37,325 nucleotides of DNA from Actinomycetes bacterium (GTDB taxonomy: Bacteria > Actinomycetota > Actinomycetes > Propionibacteriales > Propionibacteriaceae): positions 1 through 37,325 of the forward strand of contig JAUHXZ010000023.1 of NCBI GenBank assembly GCA_030426725.1. Direction: 5' to 3'. Both the position numbers and the translations under genes were made by a program. Positions 1-7,644 of this stretch are shown piece after piece (the stretch's first letter is position 1; every line of letters starts with the position of its first letter). Below the pieces are notes generated by a model, which made no database searches, was not told the origin of the DNA, and saw nothing but the letters and a program-made list of their open reading frames with translations.

Positions 1-472
1 CGTCGGCGGCGATCATGACCGGGTGGTCCTGAACGTTGGTGACGTGGCACTGGTTGGCGGGCTGCTTACGGGCACGCAGCTTCGTGACGGCCATCATCAT
101 CTCGAGAACGCTCATCTTGCCGACGACCTTGGTGAGCTTGGCCGGCGTCATCGCGGTCGACAGCGGGATGATCTCGCTGCGGGGCACGTTGATGTCGCAC
201 AGCATGCGGGCGAACGTCAACGAGTCGATCGCCATGGCCTCTTCGGCCCGGTCCAGGTTCATGCCGTAGGTGGCGATGAACGTGTCGAGCATGTCGAAGT
301 CGGCGCACTTCTTGCCGTCCAGCTCGACGACCTTCCCGTTCTCCATACGGAGCGACGGGGTGGGGTCGCTGGGGCTGTCCATGGCGATGAGGCCGACCTC
401 CGGCCACTCGCTGACGAACCCGTCCTGGTTGACTGGACGGGCGTCCAGCACCTCAAACCTCTTGGATTTCAT
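1..472 (-). CDS. pduC: Propanediol/glycerol dehydratase large subunit, partial
   Basis: This is the N-terminal 157 codons of the large (alpha) subunit of coenzyme-B12-dependent diol/glycerol dehydratase, which turns 1,2-propanediol into propionaldehyde (or glycerol into 3-hydroxypropionaldehyde) inside a microcompartment. The protein opens MKSKRFEVLDARPVNQDGF and continues with segments such as MTPAKLTKVVGKMS and HVTNVQDHPVMIAADA, which track the known PduC N-terminus closely without gaps. The start is the ATG at 472, with GAGGA 6-7 bases upstream inside the end of pduB. The gene runs off the left edge, so the catalytic barrel core and any pduDE genes are not visible. It is the third gene of a leftward pduA-pduB-pduC operon. 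Diol versus glycerol preference cannot be decided from this fragment. Confidence 0.95.
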   Translation of the reverse strand, partial: MKSKRFEVLDARPVNQDGFVSEWPEVGLIAMDSPSDPTPSLRMENGKVVELDGKKCADFDMLDTFIATYGMNLDRAEEAMAIDSLTFARMLCDINVPRSEIIPLSTAMTPAKLTKVVGKMSVLEMMMAVTKLRARKQPANQCHVTNVQDHPVMIAAD

Positions 473-482
473 GAACTAGTCC

Positions 483-1262
483 TCAGATGTAGGGGGTCGT
501 GCTCGACTCGGGGTACGCGGCGAGGGCGCCGAGCAGGCTGCGGCCGACGTCGCGCGCCGCGACGATCGCCTGGCGAACCGCGCCCGAGTCGCCACTGAAG
601 GCGCTGATGACCTCGTTCGAGAAGCTCGTGCCGGAGGCGGGGCTCGAGTAGGCGATGACGTCGATGGTGGACGCCTTGACCGCGGTGTCGGCCAGGACCA
701 CGCCGATGGCGGCGGGGGCGCCGACGGTGATGCCGAAGGCCTTGCCGAGCGGGGCGCCGAACGCCTTGTTGAGGCAGTGGGAGGCGCGCGCGGTGTACTG
801 GAACTCCAGGTGACCGGCGTCGTTGCCGTAGACGTCGCCGAAGGTGCGGTCGAGCTCGGAGAGCGTCACTTCGACGGCGCGGCGGGCGTCGGAGACGTCC
901 TCGGCGCCGAACACGATGAGGGAGCCGTGGCCTGCGCCGCCCTTGGTGTCGCGGGGGAGCTCGATGACGAGCACCTCGCAATTGGTGGCCTTGACGGCTT
1001 CATCCGCGGCGAAGATGTGCGGGCCCGCGCCGGTGCGGGCACCGACGATGCCGATGGAGCGGAACTTGGGGTCCAGCTTCATCATCTCGTGCAGCTGCGG
1101 ATCGACGTTCGCGATCACCAGGCCGATCGTGTCGCCGAGGGCGTTGGTGCCCACGAACTCGGTGGCCGCCGGGCGGCAGCCGGCCTCTGCCGGTGCGGGG
1201 GCCGCGTCGCCCATCTTCTTCATGACTTCCGCCATGACCTTGTTGATCATTTCATCCGACAT
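483..1262 (-). CDS. pduB: Microcompartment shell protein PduB (BMC-T, tandem BMC domain)
   Basis: A 259-residue trimeric shell protein of the Pdu microcompartment. It has a roughly 35-residue N-terminal extension that begins with an amphipathic-looking stretch (MINKVMAEVMKKMG) and a Pro/Ala linker. Two BMC domains follow, the first with SIGIVGARTGAGPHIFAAD and the second with SFSNEVISAFSGDSGAVRQA. Family knowledge: the N-terminal extension of PduB links the shell to the enzyme core, and in Salmonella an internal start also makes a shorter PduB'. Here no internal ATG lies at the domain boundary; the only in-frame candidate there is GTG at Val37, without an evident ribosome site. The gene lies 6 bp after pduA and 10 bp before pduC. 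Confidence 0.95.
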   Translation of the reverse strand: MSDEMINKVMAEVMKKMGDAAPAPAEAGCRPAATEFVGTNALGDTIGLVIANVDPQLHEMMKLDPKFRSIGIVGARTGAGPHIFAADEAVKATNCEVLVIELPRDTKGGAGHGSLIVFGAEDVSDARRAVEVTLSELDRTFGDVYGNDAGHLEFQYTARASHCLNKAFGAPLGKAFGITVGAPAAIGVVLADTAVKASTIDVIAYSSPASGTSFSNEVISAFSGDSGAVRQAIVAARDVGRSLLGALAAYPESSTTPYI

Positions 1263-1268
1263 GCTCGC

Positions 1269-1547
1269 CTACTTCGCGCTCGTGGGGAGGATCTTCTCGA
1301 CGTCGGTGTGCGGGCGCGGGATCACGTGCACGCTCACCAGTTCGCCGACCTTGCTGGCGGCTGCGGCGCCGGCGTCAGCGGCGGCCTTGACCGCGCCGAC
1401 ATCGCCGCGCACGAAGACGGTCACGTAACCCGCGCCGATCTTCTCGCTGCCGATGAGTTGGACGTTGGCCGACTTCACCATGGCGTCGGCGGCCTCGACG
1501 GCGCCGACGAACCCCTTGGTCTCGACCATGCCGAGTGCTTCTTGCAT
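1269..1547 (-). CDS. pduA: Hexameric microcompartment shell protein PduA/PduJ (BMC-H)
   Basis: A 92-residue single-BMC-domain protein forming the hexagonal tiles of the shell facets. It starts [20 protein letters not shown] and ends with [15 protein letters not shown], both signature stretches of PduA/PduJ. The pore loop reads KIGAGYVTV, whereas Salmonella PduA has KIGSG; the pore-lining serine is replaced by alanine (Ala39 here). The ATG at 1547 is preferred over the GTG at 1550 because AAGGAG lies 7 bases before the ATG and only 4 before the GTG. It is first in the leftward operon and is transcribed divergently from pduU. PduA and PduJ cannot be told apart by sequence alone; position next to pduB favours pduA. 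Confidence 0.93.
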   Translation of the reverse strand: MQEALGMVETKGFVGAVEAADAMVKSANVQLIGSEKIGAGYVTVFVRGDVGAVKAAADAGAAAASKVGELVSVHVIPRPHTDVEKILPTSAK

Positions 1548-1730
1548 CACAGGACTCCTTCGTCGTGACTGAATGGCCGTCTCTGGTCATCCGCTCGACA
1601 CGCTAGGCCCGGTTCGGCTACACGGATCGGGCGTGTTGTTACACATTCCTGCTCCCAGGTCGGGGGCCCTGTTCCGCTCCGGGATGGGGCCGGTTATCGT
1701 TGACAGCGCACTCAGAGAACGAGGTGGTTC
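1548..1730. promoter_or_regulatory. Divergent pdu control region
   Basis: This 183-bp gap separates the leftward pduA and rightward pduU and must hold promoters for both arms of the locus. An inverted repeat GTGT-TGTT-ACAC lies at 1633-1644. A TTGACA at 1700-1705 is too close to the pduU start to act as its -35 element. Inference: the PocR-type regulator encoded at 2521-3876 acts here, as PocR does at the pdu promoter of enterobacteria. No specific PocR site can be assigned from the sequence. Confidence 0.6.
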
Positions 1731-2081
1731 ATGGACGTGCGGGACAAGCAACGGATCATCCAGGAGTTCGTGCCGGGCAAGCAGGTGACGCTCGCCCACA
1801 TCATCGCGAACCCGGATGAGAGCCTGTATGCCAAGATCGGGCTGACGTCGAAGACGCGCGGTGCCGTCGGGGTGTTGACGATCACGCCTGGTGAGGCGGC
1901 GGTCATCGCGGCGGACGCGGCCGCCAAGGCGTCGGGCGTCGAACTGGCCTTCGTGGACAGGTTCTCCGGCTCCCTGCTCGTGGTCGGCCGCCTCGCGGAC
2001 GTGGAGTCCGCGGTCAAGGGGGTCGTCGAGATCCTCGAACAGGTGATGGGATTCACCCCGGCTCCTCTCACGTTCACATGA
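1731..2081 (+). CDS. pduU: Microcompartment shell protein PduU (circularly permuted BMC-H)
   Basis: A 116-residue permuted BMC-domain shell protein of the PduU/EutS family. The N-terminal segment RIIQEFVPGKQVTLAHIIANP corresponds to the stretch that forms a beta-barrel cap over the pore in this family. LTITPGEAAVIAADAAAK and LAFVDRFSGSLLVVG follow and match PduU along its length. The ATG at 1731 has GAGG six bases upstream. It opens the rightward arm and overlaps pduV by 4 bp (ATGA), so the two are probably translationally coupled. The closed-cap architecture of PduU is known from the family; a transport role for its pore is not established. Confidence 0.93.
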   Translation: MDVRDKQRIIQEFVPGKQVTLAHIIANPDESLYAKIGLTSKTRGAVGVLTITPGEAAVIAADAAAKASGVELAFVDRFSGSLLVVGRLADVESAVKGVVEILEQVMGFTPAPLTFT

Positions 2082-2539
2082 GCGAGGTGGACTGTGCGCC
2101 CGACACGGTGCTGCTCGTCGGGTCCGTCGGCTGCGGGAAGACCACCTTCCGGCAGCGGCTCGCGCAGGGCGACATCGAATACGTCAAGACCCAGGCGATC
2201 GAGGCCTTCGACGGGATCATCGACACGCCGGGTGAGTTCCTGCAGCAGGGCCGGCTGCGCCGCGCCCTCCAGATCGTGTCCTTCGATGTGGACACGGTCG
2301 TGCTCATGCTCGATCCGACCGAGGAGCAGTCGCGGATCCCACCGGGGTTCGCCGGCACCTTCAACCGGCGCGTGCTGGGTGTGGTCACCAAAACCGGGGT
2401 CGCGTCCCCAGCCCAGGTGGGCGACGCGCTCGACCGCCTCCGCGCGGCGGGCGCCGACCCGGTCATCGCCGTCGATTCCGTCAACGGGGACGGGTTCGAC
2501 AAGATCAGGGAGGTACTGGGGTGTCCGTCGTCGAAGTGA
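2078..2539 (+). CDS. pduV: PduV/EutP-family small GTPase-like protein
   Basis: A 153-residue P-loop protein of the EutP/PduV family. The P-loop GSVGCGKT is at residues 15-22, a DTPG G3-type motif at 49-52, and a degenerate G4 (VVTKTG in place of NKxD) further on, as is usual in PduV. KTQAIEAFDGIIDTPGEFL is strongly family-like. In Salmonella PduV associates with the outer shell surface, and its precise function is unsettled; propionate-kinase-like or trafficking roles have been suggested for relatives. The start overlaps the pduU stop by 4 bp and the end overlaps pocR by 19 bp. The missing G4 aspartate makes guanine specificity uncertain. Confidence 0.88.
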   Translation: MSEVDCAPDTVLLVGSVGCGKTTFRQRLAQGDIEYVKTQAIEAFDGIIDTPGEFLQQGRLRRALQIVSFDVDTVVLMLDPTEEQSRIPPGFAGTFNRRVLGVVTKTGVASPAQVGDALDRLRAAGADPVIAVDSVNGDGFDKIREVLGCPSSK

Positions 2540-3876
2540 GCGACGCCAAGCTGGCGGCCGTCGACCTCAGGTCGCTGGTGGACCTGGCGGAGTTGCAGCA
2601 CATCCAGGACGACTTCGCCGCCGACACGGGGCTGGCGATGATCACCGTCGACTCGATGGGCACGCCCGTCACCCGCGCCTCGGAGTTCAGCGCGTTGTGC
2701 CAGTTCCTGCGTCGGGACCCGGAGATCCGGCGACGCTGCTTCTCCTGCGACGCCCATGGCGGTTTCCAGTCGGCCCTCGAGGGCAAGCCGTTCGTCTACC
2801 GCTGCCACGCCGGGCTGGTCGACTTCTCCGTGGGCATCATGATGGGCCCCCACTACCTCGGAGCCATCCTGGCCGGGCAGGTCCTGCTGCGACGGGGACA
2901 GACCGAGCTGTCGAAGATCCTCACCGGCAGCGAGTACCTCGGGGACGAGGAGGTCGTCTCGGAGCTGATGGACCAGGTCAATGTCGTGGAGCTCTCGAAG
3001 CTGGAATCGGCCGCGGACGCCATCGTCACCCTCGCCAACAGGGCGCTGAGCGGCAACGGCACCAGCTACCATCTTCCGGCACAGACCGGCCCCTACCTCG
3101 GACGCCTGAGGCCTCTGCCGCAGACGCCCTCCGACGATCAGGTGCGCGCCCCGCTGCTGGCCGGCAAGGTCAAGCCGCTGCCGCTCGTGCCGCTCGCCGC
3201 GGCCCAGGGTGAGCCCGACGTCACGCTCGACTCGACCCGTATCGCGGCCAACCTGCACGCCGCGGACGTCGGGGCGAACCTGCAGCTCCTCAGCGACTAT
3301 CTCGACAAGCTGCTTCCCCGGTGGAGCCAGAAACTGTCGCCGGCCAAGCTGTCCGAGTTCGAGGACATCGTCATCGGCCTGGCCTCCAGCGAGGGCGTCA
3401 GTCAAGGTCGGGAGGTCTCCCAGCGCGTCATCAGGCACCGCAACAAGCGCCGCCGCGACCTCAACCGCTACGAGTGTCAGGTCTACTGCGAGAAGCTGCT
3501 CATCAACCTCCACAACCTCGTGGAGCCGGAGCTGCCCCCCAAGGAGCGCACCATCTCGACTCTCCTCAACGAGATCGAGAAGGACCCCACGAGCTTCGTC
3601 ACCTGCGGGCGGGCCGCCGAGTATCTGATGTGGTCCGAGTCGCATTTCGCCCGGCGGTTCAAGGACAAGACGGGGCAGAGCTTCATCAACTACGTGACCT
3701 CGAAGCGACTCGAGCGCGCCAAGCTCATGCTGATCCACACCGACAAGCCGGTGCTGCGCATCGCCACCGAACTGGGCTTCCAGCCCGCCAACTACTTCTC
3801 CCGCACCTTCAAGAAGCAGACCGGAGTCACACCGAGCGAGTACCGGGAGCAGCAGACCGAAAGGGTCCCCTCATGA
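2521..3876 (+). CDS. pocR: PocR-type AraC-family transcriptional regulator
   Basis: A 451-residue regulator with an N-terminal PocR ligand-sensing domain (about residues 18-180) and a C-terminal AraC-type double helix-turn-helix (about 345-445, ending PANYFSRTFKKQTGVTPSEYRE). The sensing domain carries cysteines at 60, 73, 76 and 95, including CFSCDAHGG, a pattern typical of this domain. In enterobacteria PocR activates pdu and cobalamin genes in response to propanediol. The protein is about 150 residues longer than Salmonella PocR because of a middle region (about 190-340) that may add dimerisation or a second sensing role. The GTG at 2521 has GGGAGG about 7 bases upstream. It overlaps pduV by 19 bp and pduQ by 4 bp, so the regulator is probably made with the operon it controls. 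Confidence 0.88.
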   Translation: MSVVEVSDAKLAAVDLRSLVDLAELQHIQDDFAADTGLAMITVDSMGTPVTRASEFSALCQFLRRDPEIRRRCFSCDAHGGFQSALEGKPFVYRCHAGLVDFSVGIMMGPHYLGAILAGQVLLRRGQTELSKILTGSEYLGDEEVVSELMDQVNVVELSKLESAADAIVTLANRALSGNGTSYHLPAQTGPYLGRLRPLPQTPSDDQVRAPLLAGKVKPLPLVPLAAAQGEPDVTLDSTRIAANLHAADVGANLQLLSDYLDKLLPRWSQKLSPAKLSEFEDIVIGLASSEGVSQGREVSQRVIRHRNKRRRDLNRYECQVYCEKLLINLHNLVEPELPPKERTISTLLNEIEKDPTSFVTCGRAAEYLMWSESHFARRFKDKTGQSFINYVTSKRLERAKLMLIHTDKPVLRIATELGFQPANYFSRTFKKQTGVTPSEYREQQTERVPS

Positions 3877-4976
3877 GAGATTTCAGACTCGGCACCCACG
3901 TCCGGATCGGCCCCGACTCCCTCAGCGCGCTCGAGACCTACGCCGACCGGCGGGTGCTGCTCGTCACCGACGAATTCCTCGCCACGACGCCGGTGTTCTC
4001 CGACGTGCTCAGCAGGCTGGGCGGGAACGTGTCGATCTTCTGTGACGTGGTCCCGAATCCCACCATCTCGGCGATCAGCCGCGGCACCGCCGCCTACCTG
4101 GACGCACGGCCCGAGGTCGTCGTCGCCTACGGCGGAGGCTCCGTCATGGACGCGGCCAAGGCCATGCACAAGGCGGCGCTCGATTCCGGCTTCGGCGCGG
4201 TCGACGGGCTCGTCGCCATCCCCACCACCAGCGGCTCCGGGTCGGAGGTGACGTCATTCGCCGTCCTCACCGACGAGCGGACCCACACCAAGATCCCACT
4301 GGTCTCGTCGGACATGGTCGCGAGGCTCGCGATCCTAGACCCCGAGGCCGTCGTGGGAGTCCCCCCGCGGATCACGGCGGACTCCGGCATGGACGTCCTC
4401 ACCCACGCCGTCGAGGCCTACGTCTCGGTCAACGCGTGCGACTTCTCCGACGCGCTGGCCGAGAAGGCCGTCGAACTCGTCGTCACACACCTCGTGCGCT
4501 GCTACACCCACGGATCGGACCGCGACGCCCGCGCTCACATGCACAACGCCTCGTGCCTGGCGGCGATGGCCTTCGACAACGTCAACCTTGGGATCACGCA
4601 CAGCCTGGCGCATGCCGTCGGCGGGCACTTCTGCGTCGCTCACGGGCGGCTCAACGCGATGCTGCTCCCGCACGTCATCGCGTTCAACGCCGAACGCAGC
4701 ACCGTGGCGGCCGAGCGCTACGCCCGGCTGGGCCGGCTCATCACGTCCTGCTCCGTAGGCAGGGCGGCGGTGACCTCGCTCATCACGGCTGTCCAGAAGC
4801 TGAGCAGGGACCTCGGCATCCCCGACTCCATCGCCGACGAGGGGATCTCCACGGAGGAGTACCGCGCGGCGGTCCCCGAGATGGCCGCGACGGCGCTCGA
4901 GGACGGATGCACCCCCAGCAACCCGGCCAAGCCCAGCCGTGAGGACCTCATCCTCCTGCTGCGCAAGATCGGCTGA
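3873..4976 (+). CDS. pduQ: Iron-containing alcohol dehydrogenase, PduQ-type
   Basis: A 367-residue group III (Fe-dependent) alcohol dehydrogenase. The nucleotide-binding motif GGGSVMDAAK is at 87-96. The expected metal ligands are Asp173 and His177 (in GMDVLTHAVE), His246 (LAHAVG) and His256 (AHG). In the Pdu pathway PduQ reduces propionaldehyde to 1-propanol and regenerates NAD+ inside the shell. Overlap with pocR by ATGA and the shell genes upstream support the pdu role over a general ethanol or lactaldehyde dehydrogenase. It is the last pdu gene on this side; hemW begins 27 bp later with its own likely promoter. Confidence 0.88.
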   Translation: MRDFRLGTHVRIGPDSLSALETYADRRVLLVTDEFLATTPVFSDVLSRLGGNVSIFCDVVPNPTISAISRGTAAYLDARPEVVVAYGGGSVMDAAKAMHKAALDSGFGAVDGLVAIPTTSGSGSEVTSFAVLTDERTHTKIPLVSSDMVARLAILDPEAVVGVPPRITADSGMDVLTHAVEAYVSVNACDFSDALAEKAVELVVTHLVRCYTHGSDRDARAHMHNASCLAAMAFDNVNLGITHSLAHAVGGHFCVAHGRLNAMLLPHVIAFNAERSTVAAERYARLGRLITSCSVGRAAVTSLITAVQKLSRDLGIPDSIADEGISTEEYRAAVPEMAATALEDGCTPSNPAKPSREDLILLLRKIG

Positions 4977-4991
4977 CGGCCCCGGAGTCCG

Positions 4992-5006
4992 TAGGCTGGG
5001 TGGGTG
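4992..5006 (+). promoter_or_regulatory. Probable leaderless hemW promoter (-10 TAGGCT)
   Basis: TAGGCT at 4992-4997 is followed by exactly six bases and the GTG start of hemW. The predicted transcription start therefore falls on the start codon, and no Shine-Dalgarno sequence is present. No convincing -35 element is seen. The same spacing recurs at uppS, recO and the gene at 35114. Confidence 0.5.
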
Positions 5007-6194
5007 GCCCAACTCCCCGACGGTGATCCCGCACCCCGCGACGGTGCCCTGCCCGCGTCCGCCCTCGACGCGGCGCGCCCGCTGTCGCTCTACGTGCACG
5101 TGCCCTTCTGCAGGGTGAGGTGCGGGTACTGCGACTTCAACACCTACACGCCGAGCGAACTGGGCGACCTGTCCCCGACCACCTACCTCGGCGCGGCCAT
5201 CGCCGAACTCGACCTGGCGGCGCGGATCCTCGGACGCCGCCGGGTCGACACCGTCTTCTTCGGCGGGGGAACCCCGACGATGCTGCCCGACGCGCAGCTC
5301 GCGGGGCTCCTCGGCGCGATCTCCGAGCGCTTCGAACTGGCCCCCGGTGCGGAGGTGACCACCGAGGCCAACCCCGAGTCCGTCACCCCGGCGTACTTCG
5401 AGACCCTGCGGGAGGCGGGCTTCACCCGCATCTCGCTCGGGCTGCAGTCCGTCGTCCCGCACGTCCTGGGGGTGCTCGATCGGCAGCACACCCCCCGCCG
5501 GGGACTCGAGGCGGCGGGCTGGGCGCGCGACGCCGGCTTCCAGCACATCAGCCTCGATCTCATCTACGGCACCCCGGGGGAGTCGGTGGACGACTGGCGG
5601 GCGAGCCTCGACGCCGTGGCGGCCACCTCCGTCGACCATGTCAGCGCCTACTCGCTCATCGTCGAGGAGGGGACGCGGCTGGCGAGCCGCGTCCGCCGCG
5701 GCGAGCGGCCGATGCCGGACGAGGACGACCTGGCGGACAAGTACGTCATCGCCGATGACACGCTCGGTGCGCTCGGCTTCGCCAACTACGAGGTGAGCAA
5801 CTGGGCCAGGCCCGGGGGAGAGTGCCGGCACAACCTGGCCTACTGGCGCGGGGCCGACTGGTGGGGGATCGGCCCCGGCGCCCACTCGCACGTCGGCGGC
5901 GTGCGGTTCTGGAACCGGAAGCACCCCCGCAGCTACGCAGCGTCGCTGGCGGCGGGAGAGTCACCAGCCCTCGCCCGGGAGGTGCTCGGCGAGGAGGAGC
6001 GCCGCGTCGAGCGGGTCCTCCTCGAACTCAGGCTGGCCGACGGTGTGCCACTGAACGTCCTCACAGCGTCGGAGCGTGGCCGTCTCCCGCAGTTCGTCGG
6101 GCAGGGACTCGCCGTCGTGGAGGGCGAACACCTTGCTCTGACCCGCGCGGGCCGCCTGTTGGCCGACGGCGTGGTCCGCGACCTCCTCGACTGA
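5004..6194 (+). CDS. hemW: Radical SAM heme chaperone HemW (CPO-III-like)
   Basis: A 396-residue radical SAM protein of the HemW family. The cluster motif is CRVRCGYCDFNTY with Cys36, Cys40 and Cys43; the CxxxCxYC spacing and following DFNTY are characteristic of HemW, long misannotated as oxygen-independent coproporphyrinogen III oxidase. GGGTPTML (about 91-98) is the SAM-binding glycine motif, and TTEANPESVTP and SAYSLIVEEGT are further family stretches. Family knowledge: HemW binds heme and inserts it into respiratory enzymes, and it lacks CPO activity in tested cases. The GTG at 5004 fits a leaderless start. In actinobacteria hemW commonly lies upstream of hrcA-dnaJ, as here, with extra genes in between. 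Confidence 0.93.
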   Translation: MAQLPDGDPAPRDGALPASALDAARPLSLYVHVPFCRVRCGYCDFNTYTPSELGDLSPTTYLGAAIAELDLAARILGRRRVDTVFFGGGTPTMLPDAQLAGLLGAISERFELAPGAEVTTEANPESVTPAYFETLREAGFTRISLGLQSVVPHVLGVLDRQHTPRRGLEAAGWARDAGFQHISLDLIYGTPGESVDDWRASLDAVAATSVDHVSAYSLIVEEGTRLASRVRRGERPMPDEDDLADKYVIADDTLGALGFANYEVSNWARPGGECRHNLAYWRGADWWGIGPGAHSHVGGVRFWNRKHPRSYAASLAAGESPALAREVLGEEERRVERVLLELRLADGVPLNVLTASERGRLPQFVGQGLAVVEGEHLALTRAGRLLADGVVRDLLD

Positions 6195-6243
6195 TCCGCA
6201 ACCCCCGGCGCCCGCCAGCGGAACTGTCCGCAAGCCCAGGTGT

Positions 6244-6452
6244 CGAGGGGTGGGGCCGGGCCGCCCACGCTCCCGGGACGGGCGCTTCGCGCCGGTCCCG
6301 GTCGCGACGCCCACCCAACCTGCCCCGGCCCCACCCCTCGCCACCCTCATCTTGTTGGCCGGCGGTTCTGTTCTCGTGCTCCACTTCGACGCCAGCCTTG
6401 CTGCTTGTCGCCAGTGCAATTACGCAGGCGTCGCGACGCAAGGCCGGCGTCG
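6244..6452. repeat. Compound palindromic repeat, copy 1
   Basis: This fills the 368-bp gene-free stretch between hemW and the GntR gene. Module A (6244-6340) is closed by a perfect 17-bp inverted repeat: CGAGGGGTGGGGCCGGG at 6244-6260 and its complement at 6324-6340. Inside it is a hairpin of GGGAC-G-GGCGC, loop TTC, GCGCC-G-GTCCC. Module B (6387-6452) is closed by CGACGCCAGCCTTGC and GCAAGGCCGGCGTCG (14 of 15 pair) around an AATT-centred segment at 6414-6425. A second copy in the same orientation lies at 15240-15463. Open reading frames crossing it differ between copies in frame and sequence, so I do not call a gene here. Confidence 0.9.
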
Positions 6453-6523
6453 GGCGGTTCTCTGCGTTACGCGGCGTCGGGGCAGCAGTCTGGCTCTTGC
6501 GCGCACCGTCCATGCGTACTATT

Positions 6524-6541
6524 GTATTAAGTACCTAATAC
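6524..6541. promoter_or_regulatory. Palindromic operator upstream of GntR-ABC operon
   Basis: GTATTAAGTACCTAATAC is an 18-bp palindrome (GTATTA...TAATAC around GTAC), AT-rich in a very GC-rich context, 21 bp before the regulator start. It overlaps a plausible -10 region (TACTAT at 6517-6522). YtrA-type GntR regulators usually autoregulate through such palindromes, so this is the probable operator of the regulator encoded next. Confidence 0.72.
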
Positions 6542-6562
6542 AGCGATACGGAAGGAGGGGTG

Positions 6563-6943
6563 ATGCGCTTCGACACCAGCAGCCCGATCTGGCTCCAGCT
6601 CGTCGACGAGTTCACCCGGCGGATCGTCGTCGGGGACTGGCCGCCGGGGGAGCGAACACCGGGCGTCCGCGACCTCGCCGGCGAACTCAAGGTGAACCCC
6701 AACACCGTCCAACGCGCCCTGGCGGAACTCGACCGCTCCGGACTCGTGCGGGCGGAACGCACGGCGGGACGCTTCGTCACCGACGACGCCGCTGTCATCG
6801 ACGAAGCGCGCATGACGCTCGCCGCGGACGCCGCAGTGGACTACTCGAGGCGCGCCAAGGGGCTCGGCATGAGCCTCACGGCCGCCCGCGAACTCCTCGG
6901 CCGCCATTGGGCGGCCGACCGACCCGAAGGAGAACCCCAATGA
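6563..6943 (+). CDS. GntR-family regulator, YtrA subfamily
   Basis: A 126-residue repressor with an N-terminal winged helix (PIWLQLVDEFTRRIVVGDWPPGERTPGVRDLAGELKVNPNTVQRALAEL) and a short C-terminal helical tail, the layout of the YtrA subfamily, which lacks a large ligand domain. The ATG at 6563 is chosen over the GTG at 6560 because GGAGGGG directly abuts the GTG. It overlaps the ABC ATPase gene by 4 bp (ATGA), and a palindromic operator lies just upstream, so it probably represses its own three-gene operon. YtrA systems often respond to cell-envelope stress or antibiotics; the inducer here is unknown. Confidence 0.88.
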   Translation: MRFDTSSPIWLQLVDEFTRRIVVGDWPPGERTPGVRDLAGELKVNPNTVQRALAELDRSGLVRAERTAGRFVTDDAAVIDEARMTLAADAAVDYSRRAKGLGMSLTAARELLGRHWAADRPEGEPQ

Positions 6944-7644
6944 CCGCCATCAGTGTCTCCGGGCTCACGAAGAAATACGGGGCTTTCCCGGCGCTCCACG
7001 ATCTGAGCATCACCCTGCCGGGTGGCCGCATCGTCGGCCTCCTGGGCGAGAACGGCTGCGGGAAGACCACCCTGCTCAAGGTCCTGGCAGGGGCGTTGAC
7101 GCAGTACTCGGGCGACGTGCGCATCCACGGTGAAGAACCCGGCCCCGCCACGAAGGCGATGGTGTCGTTCCTTCCGGACGCCGGCTTCCTGGCGGAGCGG
7201 GACCGCATCGACGACTCCATCGAGTACTACCGCGACTTCTTCCCCGACTTCAACGAGGCCAAGTGCCGCGACCTGCTCCGCTTCTTCGGCCTCGACACGG
7301 GCTGGCGCGTCGCAGGGCTGTCCAAGGGCATGCGTGAGAAGGTCCAGGTCGCGCTCGCGATGTCGCGCGACGCCAAGGTGTTCCTGCTCGACGAGCCCAT
7401 CTCCGGCGTCGACCCGGCGGCCAGGGAGGTGCTCCTCCAGGCGATCGTGAGCGACCTGCCCGAGGATGCCCTCGTTCTCATCTCCACCCATCTCATCCAC
7501 GATCTCGAGCCCACGCTCGACGCCGTCGCGTTCATGCGCTACGGCCGGATCCTGCTCGCCGGCGACGTCGACGAACTGCGCGCCGAGCGGGGCATGTCGA
7601 TCGACCAACTCTTCAGGGAGGTCTACCGATGGTCAGCACGCTGA
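6940..7644 (+). CDS. ABC transporter ATP-binding protein
   Basis: A 234-residue ABC ATPase. Walker A GENGCGKT is at 36-43, the signature reads LSKGM at 128-132 (instead of LSGGQ), Walker B VFLLDE is at 148-153 and the H-loop histidine is His185 (STHLIHDLE). The LSKGM variant is typical of the YtrB-like ATPases that travel with YtrA regulators. The ATG at 6940 has AAGGAG upstream and overlaps the regulator stop; the end overlaps the permease gene by 16 bp. It probably powers the membrane protein encoded next in export or envelope-stress protection. The substrate is not evident. Confidence 0.88.
   Translation: MTAISVSGLTKKYGAFPALHDLSITLPGGRIVGLLGENGCGKTTLLKVLAGALTQYSGDVRIHGEEPGPATKAMVSFLPDAGFLAERDRIDDSIEYYRDFFPDFNEAKCRDLLRFFGLDTGWRVAGLSKGMREKVQVALAMSRDAKVFLLDEPISGVDPAAREVLLQAIVSDLPEDALVLISTHLIHDLEPTLDAVAFMRYGRILLAGDVDELRAERGMSIDQLFREVYRWSAR

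Noticed and set aside
1700..1705. TTGACA as the -35 element for pduU
   Set aside because: It lies 25 bp before the ATG, leaving no room for a -10 element and the ribosome site.
2074..3738. A 554-codon minus-strand open frame opposite pduV and pocR
   Set aside because: The plus-strand genes have clear family motifs; the antisense frame has none.
6250..6939. Upstream extension of the ABC ATPase frame through the repeat
   Set aside because: The ATPase fold begins at 6940 with a ribosome site; the extension is out-of-frame reading of the repeat and regulator.
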